A stretch of 26,480 bases of DNA from NCBI RefSeq assembly GCF_001507435.1, contig NZ_LMWH01000288.1, positions 1 through 26,480 of the forward strand. Direction: 5' to 3'. Source of the stretch: Streptomyces sp. NRRL F-5122. GTDB taxonomy: Bacteria > Actinomycetota > Actinomycetes > Streptomycetales > Streptomycetaceae. Positions 21,954 through 26,480 of this stretch are shown piece after piece (the first letter of the stretch is position 1; the number at the start of each line of letters is the position of its first letter). The notes beneath the pieces were generated by a model that saw only the letters and a list, made by a program, of their open reading frames with translations, had not been told where the DNA came from and made no database searches. The position numbers and the translations under genes were made by a program.

Positions 21954-23081
21954 ATGGGGAGGCCAGAACGCGCTGTGCCTTGGCCGGGCACAGCAAGAGC
22001 CGCACTTGCCGAGTTCTTGCGCGAGGGCCGTGCCCGCAAGAGCCTAAGTTACGCCGACCTGGCGCAACGCACCTCGGCATATAGCGCAGCGACGCTGCGG
22101 CGCGCGGCCAGCGGCCGGAGCGTTCCGGGCCGTCAGGTCGCCCGCGCGTACGCCATGGTCTGCGGCCTGGACGTTGATGCCACCGACCGGTTATGGCGGG
22201 AAGCACGCAGAGAGGAACGCCGCGAACAGCACAGTGCGGATCACAGATCCATCCCCAAGCCGCGCATGATGCGGGATCTGGCGGACCTCGGCGCCGGGCT
22301 GGCTGATGTCCACGAGAGAGGAGGCGCCCCCTCGCGTAGAGATATGGAACGCCGGGCCAAAGCCGCCGGAGGCAAGCTCTCCAGCAGCGCCGCCCAGCGG
22401 ATTGTCACCCGTCAGCAGATCCCCAGTTCCCGGGAGCAGTTGGTGGCCTTTCTGCAGGTCTGCGAAGTACCGGAGAACGACCACCCGGAATGGGTGCAAG
22501 CATGGACCCGCGTACGGCGTCACCACGCCGCTGAGCTGAGCGCATCCAAGCTTGTGCTCGACCGCCAGGAGGCCCAGGTCGCCGGCAGCCCTTCCGGGCG
22601 GGTGACGGCCGAACAGGCTGCTCAGCTCCTGTCCGTGGCGGGTTATGCGGCCGCCGAGCGGTACCGAGGCTACGTCGAGCCGTGGACGGTCCGCTGCCAG
22701 CTCTGCACGGCGGTGAAGCGTATTCGGCTCGCGGACCTGGTGGGTGGCCGCATCAAGCAGTGCACGCAGTGCCACATTCGAGCCGAGCACGCCGTCAGTG
22801 AGGTGTGGGCCGCGCTGTTCGAGCAGCGGGGCTGGGTGGAGTACGGGATGCCCGCCGCCGAGGCGGAGCTTTTTCGCCATTGCCGAGTGGCCAGCGTCGA
22901 ACGCCAGCAATCCCGCCTGCACATCACTGTCGAAGCACCCTCCCATATTTTCGCCATGGCGGGACTGCAGTCCGGGGCCGGTGCAGATGCTTGGGAGTCC
23001 CTCATAACAAAGGCGGTGCACGAAAGACTGGACACCGTGACCGAGGTTGTCTACGTCACCTACACAGAGCAGTTGAACTAG
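21954..23081 (+). CDS. Two-HTH regulator-like protein with zinc ribbon
   Basis: A 375-residue protein from ATG 21954. Residues ~13-90 form an XRE-like helix-turn-helix (REGRARKSLSYADLAQRT, then SAATLRRAASGRSVPGRQ). A second, similar unit occupies ~108-190 (GAPSRRDMERRAKAAGG, SSSAAQRIVTRQQIPSSREQ). A zinc ribbon follows: C248 and C251 (CQLC), C270 and C273 (CTQC). The last ~90 residues include VSEVWAALFEQRGWVEYG, and the segment SRLHITVEAPSHIFAM. A CxxC-n18-CxxC ribbon followed by VWxLFxxxGW suggests a nucleic-acid-binding or nuclease-like C-terminal part (as in proteins that scan for long or foreign DNA), but no catalytic residues are certain. It is followed by a strong hairpin terminator and faces the HEPN-propeller gene. 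Confidence 0.78.
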   Translation: MGRPERAVPWPGTARAALAEFLREGRARKSLSYADLAQRTSAYSAATLRRAASGRSVPGRQVARAYAMVCGLDVDATDRLWREARREERREQHSADHRSIPKPRMMRDLADLGAGLADVHERGGAPSRRDMERRAKAAGGKLSSSAAQRIVTRQQIPSSREQLVAFLQVCEVPENDHPEWVQAWTRVRRHHAAELSASKLVLDRQEAQVAGSPSGRVTAEQAAQLLSVAGYAAAERYRGYVEPWTVRCQLCTAVKRIRLADLVGGRIKQCTQCHIRAEHAVSEVWAALFEQRGWVEYGMPAAEAELFRHCRVASVERQQSRLHITVEAPSHIFAMAGLQSGAGADAWESLITKAVHERLDTVTEVVYVTYTEQLN

Positions 23082-23097
23082 CCCACAACAGCGGACG

Positions 23098-23130
23098 CCG
23101 CATCTGGACGGCACGACCGTCCAGATGCGG
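23098..23130. terminator. Strong bidirectional hairpin terminator
   Basis: A perfect 14-bp stem, CCGCATCTGGACGG (23098-23111) and CCGTCCAGATGCGG (23117-23130), with loop CACGA. It lies between the convergent stops at 23081 and 23209, so it can end both transcripts. Confidence 0.85.
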
Positions 23131-23208
23131 CAGCGACCGGGCCGGCACCGCCCTACCGCGACAGAGGGGCTGGTATTAACGGTTCGAAGCGGCCCCGCTC
23201 GACTTGGG

Positions 23209-26004
23209 TCATGGCAGGAGTCGGCGGATTGCTCCGGCACCGAACTCGGCGATGTAGATGTCGTTGGTGGCGCTGGTGGTGAGTTGTCCGGGGGCGATGA
23301 GGCCGGCGGCCACCTCACGAATCTTGTTATTGCTTAGGCTAAATATTCGTCCTCCGTTGAAGTCGCTCAGCAGGATGGATGATCCGGCCAGAGTGATGCC
23401 GTTGAGGCCAGCGATCCTGTGATCGCTGAGGAGATCAGGGGCTGGATTTGGGTCGGCGAGCGGGATGCTCCACAGTTTGTTGCAGTCTTGCCCGGTGGCG
23501 GCGCCCGGGGAGGGGGCGCAGAGGACCCAGAGGGAATCAGCGTCGCTGGCCATGGCGACCGGGGTCCCCTGAACGCGGGTGAACTCATGTGCGGTGCCGT
23601 CCATCTCCACGAGGTATACCGCACCGTCGTGCATGGCGGTGAGCAGAGCGTCGCCGTTCCACACGAAGGCCATGGGCACGCCTTCAGCGTCCGGGGCTAC
23701 GACTTCACTGCTTTGGTAGTCGTCGGCGTGGTGCAGCACCAGGATGCGCCGGTCACCGACGACGCGGACCGCGAGTTCTCCGTCATCCCGGGCGCTGATC
23801 GTGTCCGTGCCCTGGTCGTTAGGGGACGCTGGGGGTACCGCGCTGATCATCCGGAATGCGCCGTCCTTGGCATCGAGCCGCCAGATGTTGCGGCCGCGCG
23901 TGCTGACGATGAGCCCCTGGTGGGTCCAGGCGATACCGCTGACCGGCGGGAGACCGGTGAGCAATTCGGTAGCGGTCCAGCGGGGATGGGCAGCCACGTC
24001 GACGCGGGCTTCTGCGTAGCACCCGTTGTGCTGGCAGCGCAGCGTGGTGACGCCCGGAGCCTTCGCGTGGACCACATTGTTTCTGAAGAACGCGATCTTC
24101 TCGTCTGCGCCCTGCACCTCAGGGCCATTGATCAGCGCGGTCCATGTCGCGGTGCCGTCGGTGTAGTGGCCCAGGACGCGCAGCGGAACGGTGTCCCCGC
24201 GGCGCAGGCGCAGAAATCCTGGCTCGATGCTGATCCGCATCAGACGTTCGTCGTGCACAGGGGCGCTCGGCTGGCCATCGAACACAGATGAGCCATCCCA
24301 GATAGGTCGGAGCGGGCCGCTGACGTGGTCGCGCGCCCAGGCAGGCCCGACCAGCTCCCGTGAGCGTGAAGAGCGCCACTCGACGTAGTGGCCTACCTGA
24401 TAGGCCTCGCGGGTTGGGACGACACGCTGACTGGCAACTCCGGCTTCCAGAACTTCCAGCCGGACCCCGGAGATCTCGAGCAGTTGCTGCCCGAGGGCGT
24501 CCCCGTAGAGGGGGACATCTACTTCCACGATGCGGTGCCATGTCGAGCGTCGCGGGTCGCGCACGAGCCACACCGTGTGAGCTGGCCCGTGGCGGGTTCC
24601 GTCGACCAGATGGACGCGGTGCTCGCCGGGGGAGACGGCAGAGACGTCTGCCACCAGCGTCCCGGGCCGGAAACTGCGTGTGGTCAGCGGCACGGTCTCG
24701 TCCAGCCAAGCTCTGACCTGGGATCCGGCCTGGTCGACCCACAGCGTGAGGTCTCCTTGGTCGTACTGGTATCCGCGGACGGCTGGCGCACGTTCGATGT
24801 CGCGGTCAAGGAGGTCCAGCAGGGAACTGGCGTGGGCGAGAATGCGCAGGCACTCTCGGCGTGACACGCACGGCAGACTGGGCCGGTCCTTGTGGGAGCG
24901 GTCTCCCTTGAAGAGCCCGACGGCGCCGGCGAACAGCTGGACCATGCGGTCCATGTCGCCATCACGGTCGGAGATGCGGATCGGGTTCGTCTTCTCCTTG
25001 AAGGCGGCTTTGATCAGCATGTCTCCGATAGCGGAGCTGCCCGACCTTTGCTGTACCTCGTCTTCCAGCCGCCGGAAGGCGGCGAAGATCGCCTCGTCGT
25101 ACAGGTCTGCGCGCAGGGGCGCCTGGCACGAGTCCACGATCTCCTCGCGCAACAAGGTGAGCAGCACATCAAGGCTGTGGTCCTGGGCTGGCGCCAGCCG
25201 CACCTCGGCGGCTCCTGTGGGCGTCTCGGCTGCGGCCGTGGCACTGGGGGTATCGGTAAGCCCGTGTATCAGCGCAGACGCCGCCGCTGCGCGCTCGCGT
25301 TCCACGGTCTCGGCGTAGCCCAGGAGTCCGTCCACCCCGTACACGTGCCGGTAGGGTCGCAGGCGCGGCCGATCCACGGTGAGTTGCCACTGCCAGGGCT
25401 TCTCCGCCCGCCAGCCGCTGCTCGCCCAGAACCCCGGGAGCAGATATGCGAGAAGTCTGACACGCCCCACTTTCCCGCGTGCCACCTCTACGTCCGCTGG
25501 AACGTCCCCGTCGTCGGCGTCCCGGGATGCTGCAGAGGGGGCAGGCACGATGCCGTCCAAAGCTGTGGGTGTGACGGCTGCGCTCTGCTCGTTCGGGCCG
25601 TCCAGCTCGTCGATACGCAGGCCCTCGTCAGCGGCGAAGGCCTCACTTCTGGCGATGAGCGCGGTCTCTGCCGAGCTGGTGTCATTGCGCTCGAGATCCA
25701 CCGTCCAGGCCACGAACCGCGCCAGCAGTTGCAGGTCCTCTGCGCCGTCCTCGCATGCGGCTACCCCTCGGAGGGTCAGTCGGACCGTGTCGTTGCTGGA
25801 GAAGCCGTGTGCCTGCCAGGGGCGGAAGAGATAGGCATCAGGAACAGCGAGAAGCGCGGCCTGAGCGTCCTCGATGCCCATCTCTCTGTCGGCCCACAGG
25901 TCCACTGCAGTGAAAGTGGGCCAGTCACCCCGCTGCCTCATTAGGGCGTAGACCGCTTGAAGAAGCTCCCGAGTACCGGCGTCAAGGCCTGTTTCCTGAG
26001 TCAC
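23209..26004 (-). CDS. wHTH-HEPN (TIGR02391-like)-Ig-like-beta-propeller fusion protein
   Basis: A 931-residue multidomain protein from GTG 26004 (weak ribosome site). Residues ~1-100 look like a winged helix (LLQAVYALMRQRGDWPTF ... TVRLTLRGVAA). After an acidic linker, ~298-400 resembles the TIGR02391/Ymh HEPN-type domain: LYDEAIFAAFRRLEDEVQQR, GDMLIKAAF, then MVQLFAGAVGLFKGDRSH at 354-371, the place where the family usually has RNPxAH. Here only R369 and H371 remain, so RNase activity is doubtful. Residues ~590-670 read as an Ig-like (Big_2-type) domain (FLRLRRGDTVPLRVLGHYTDG). From ~675 to the end come repeated beta-propeller strands (GIAWTHQGLIVSTRGRNIWRL, MAFVWNGDALLTAMHDGAVY, GNGITL-type turns, IYIAEFGAGAIRRL). 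There is no signal peptide, so the propeller probably acts inside the cell as a sensor or binding platform (inference). Confidence 0.85.
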   Translation of the reverse strand: MTQETGLDAGTRELLQAVYALMRQRGDWPTFTAVDLWADREMGIEDAQAALLAVPDAYLFRPWQAHGFSSNDTVRLTLRGVAACEDGAEDLQLLARFVAWTVDLERNDTSSAETALIARSEAFAADEGLRIDELDGPNEQSAAVTPTALDGIVPAPSAASRDADDGDVPADVEVARGKVGRVRLLAYLLPGFWASSGWRAEKPWQWQLTVDRPRLRPYRHVYGVDGLLGYAETVERERAAAASALIHGLTDTPSATAAAETPTGAAEVRLAPAQDHSLDVLLTLLREEIVDSCQAPLRADLYDEAIFAAFRRLEDEVQQRSGSSAIGDMLIKAAFKEKTNPIRISDRDGDMDRMVQLFAGAVGLFKGDRSHKDRPSLPCVSRRECLRILAHASSLLDLLDRDIERAPAVRGYQYDQGDLTLWVDQAGSQVRAWLDETVPLTTRSFRPGTLVADVSAVSPGEHRVHLVDGTRHGPAHTVWLVRDPRRSTWHRIVEVDVPLYGDALGQQLLEISGVRLEVLEAGVASQRVVPTREAYQVGHYVEWRSSRSRELVGPAWARDHVSGPLRPIWDGSSVFDGQPSAPVHDERLMRISIEPGFLRLRRGDTVPLRVLGHYTDGTATWTALINGPEVQGADEKIAFFRNNVVHAKAPGVTTLRCQHNGCYAEARVDVAAHPRWTATELLTGLPPVSGIAWTHQGLIVSTRGRNIWRLDAKDGAFRMISAVPPASPNDQGTDTISARDDGELAVRVVGDRRILVLHHADDYQSSEVVAPDAEGVPMAFVWNGDALLTAMHDGAVYLVEMDGTAHEFTRVQGTPVAMASDADSLWVLCAPSPGAATGQDCNKLWSIPLADPNPAPDLLSDHRIAGLNGITLAGSSILLSDFNGGRIFSLSNNKIREVAAGLIAPGQLTTSATNDIYIAEFGAGAIRRLLP

Positions 26005-26102
26005 AGGATGATTCTTCCGCCACCGAGGAGCTTAGCGGTCCCGTTTTTTCGCTGCTGTTGAACAGCCTGGTACTCGTCTCGCGGCTATACCCGCTCAGGG
26101 TC

Positions 26103-26342
26103 TTACGGCTCGGCCTTCCCGTCGACACGCAGTTCGGTGGCTTTGAACAGGCCGAGGTCGATGCCGAGTTGCTGGATGGGGGAAGCGACCACGGCCGTGC
26201 CGTAGTAGCTAGCGTCTCCTGCAGCCACGTTCTGCGGCTGATAGGGCGTGCCAGTCGTAGTGGTGGAGTCCTGCGACTTCGTCGGGGGCGGTATGGTGCG
26301 GCTGAGGTTGGAGCGGTGATGCAGCCGAAGACAGCCAACTAA
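26103..26342 (-). pseudogene. C-terminal gene fragment cut by the IS element
   Basis: The minus-strand frame ending at TAA 26105-26103 reads sensibly from about 26290: STTTTGTPYQPQNVAAGD, then SYYGTAVVASPIQQLGIDLG and LFKATELRVDGKAEP. It has no start codon in the window and runs into the IS boundary at 26342/26343, so the rest of the gene lies beyond the IS or is lost. The parent protein is not recognised. It lies 98 bases upstream of the HEPN-propeller gene on the same strand and may have been its operon partner before disruption. Confidence 0.45.
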
Positions 26343-26480
26343 GAGCTTGTCTCACGTGGTGAGTTTCGCGAGTTTCTTGTAGCAGGTCAGGGCTGCTGCG
26401 AGTCCGAGAAAGGCCAGGAAGTGGCTGCCCTTTCGCTCGTACCGGACGGTGAGTCTGCGGTAGCCGAAGAGCCAGGAGAT
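26343..26480 (-). mobile_element. IS5-family insertion sequence (one end)
   Basis: The element starts at 26343 with GAGCTTGTCTCACGTGGTGA, an end of the type seen in IS5-family elements of Streptomyces. The four bases before it, CTAA (26339-26342), fit the YTAR target that IS5 duplicates. The rest of the element lies beyond the right edge. Confidence 0.75.
26352..26480 (-). CDS. IS5-family transposase, C-terminal end only
   Basis: The minus-strand frame enters from the right edge and ends at TGA 26354-26352. The visible 42 residues read SWLFGYRRLTVRYERKGSHF, then LAFLGLAAALTCYKKLAKLT, the conserved tail of IS5-family transposases in actinomycetes (RRLTVRYER ... HFLAFLxLAAAL). The DDE residues lie outside the window. 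The stop codon lies within the terminal inverted repeat, as is usual for compact IS elements. Confidence 0.85.
   Translation of the reverse strand: MSWLFGYRRLTVRYERKGSHFLAFLGLAAALTCYKKLAKLTT

Noticed and set aside
1..26480. CRISPR array, tRNA or rRNA genes
   Set aside because: No regularly spaced short repeats and no cloverleaf-like or rRNA sequence noticed. A tRNA serving as attachment site may lie outside the window.

Overview
The window has very high GC, start codons that are often GTG or TTG, and strong G/C bias at third codon positions. Its proteins (actinobacterial Rho, TniQ/TnsA-like sets, DUF3800, SD-poor XRE regulators) look like those of a Streptomyces or close relative. Few housekeeping genes are visible. 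It reads as an accessory island, perhaps from a chromosome arm or a linear plasmid. That placement is inference.

Layout. (1) 1-6165, minus strand: a Tn7/Tn5053-type transposition operon, transcribed right to left: TniQ fused to helicase-associated (HA) repeats, a second TniQ, a TnsA-like protein whose usual nuclease residues look lost, and a DDE integrase (TnsB-like) that runs off the left edge with D269, D373 and E409 visible. (2) 6166-7777: a divergently transcribed Tpg-like (telomere terminal protein-like) gene broken by a one-base frameshift, lying between two diverged copies of a ~90 bp direct repeat. (3) 7778-9649: the most striking gene, an N-terminal Swt1-type HEPN domain joined by a low-complexity linker to a full Rho termination factor. 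The Rho part has lost several ATPase and RNA-translocation residues. (4) 9898-14962: a membrane-anchored XRE protein, two DUF3800 proteins flanking a tandem winged-helix protein with a hydrophobic tail, and a small unknown gene. (5) 15220-16810: a tightly coupled three-gene minus-strand operon facing a ribbon-helix-helix gene across a ~500 bp control region full of palindromes. (6) 16898-19530, minus strand: a sigma factor coupled to an unknown helical protein, and a multi-spanning membrane protein. (7) 19847-23081, plus strand: small membrane proteins, an accessory-element protein, strong hairpins, about 1 kb of apparently decayed DNA, and a two-HTH/zinc-ribbon regulator. (8) 23209-26480, minus strand: a 931-residue winged-helix/HEPN (TIGR02391-like)/Ig-like/beta-propeller protein, then a gene fragment cut by an IS5-family element at the right edge.

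How it may work together. The left third is a mobile module. Two unrelated HEPN fusion proteins (HEPN-Rho; HEPN-Ig-propeller), two DUF3800 proteins and several wHTH/XRE proteins within about 20 kb have the make-up of a defence or conflict island carried by mobile DNA. The best candidate for an undescribed system is the HEPN-Rho fusion: a Rho ring that probably cannot translocate RNA, carrying a possible RNase/toxin domain. All functional claims rest on motif reading by eye; no database search was run.
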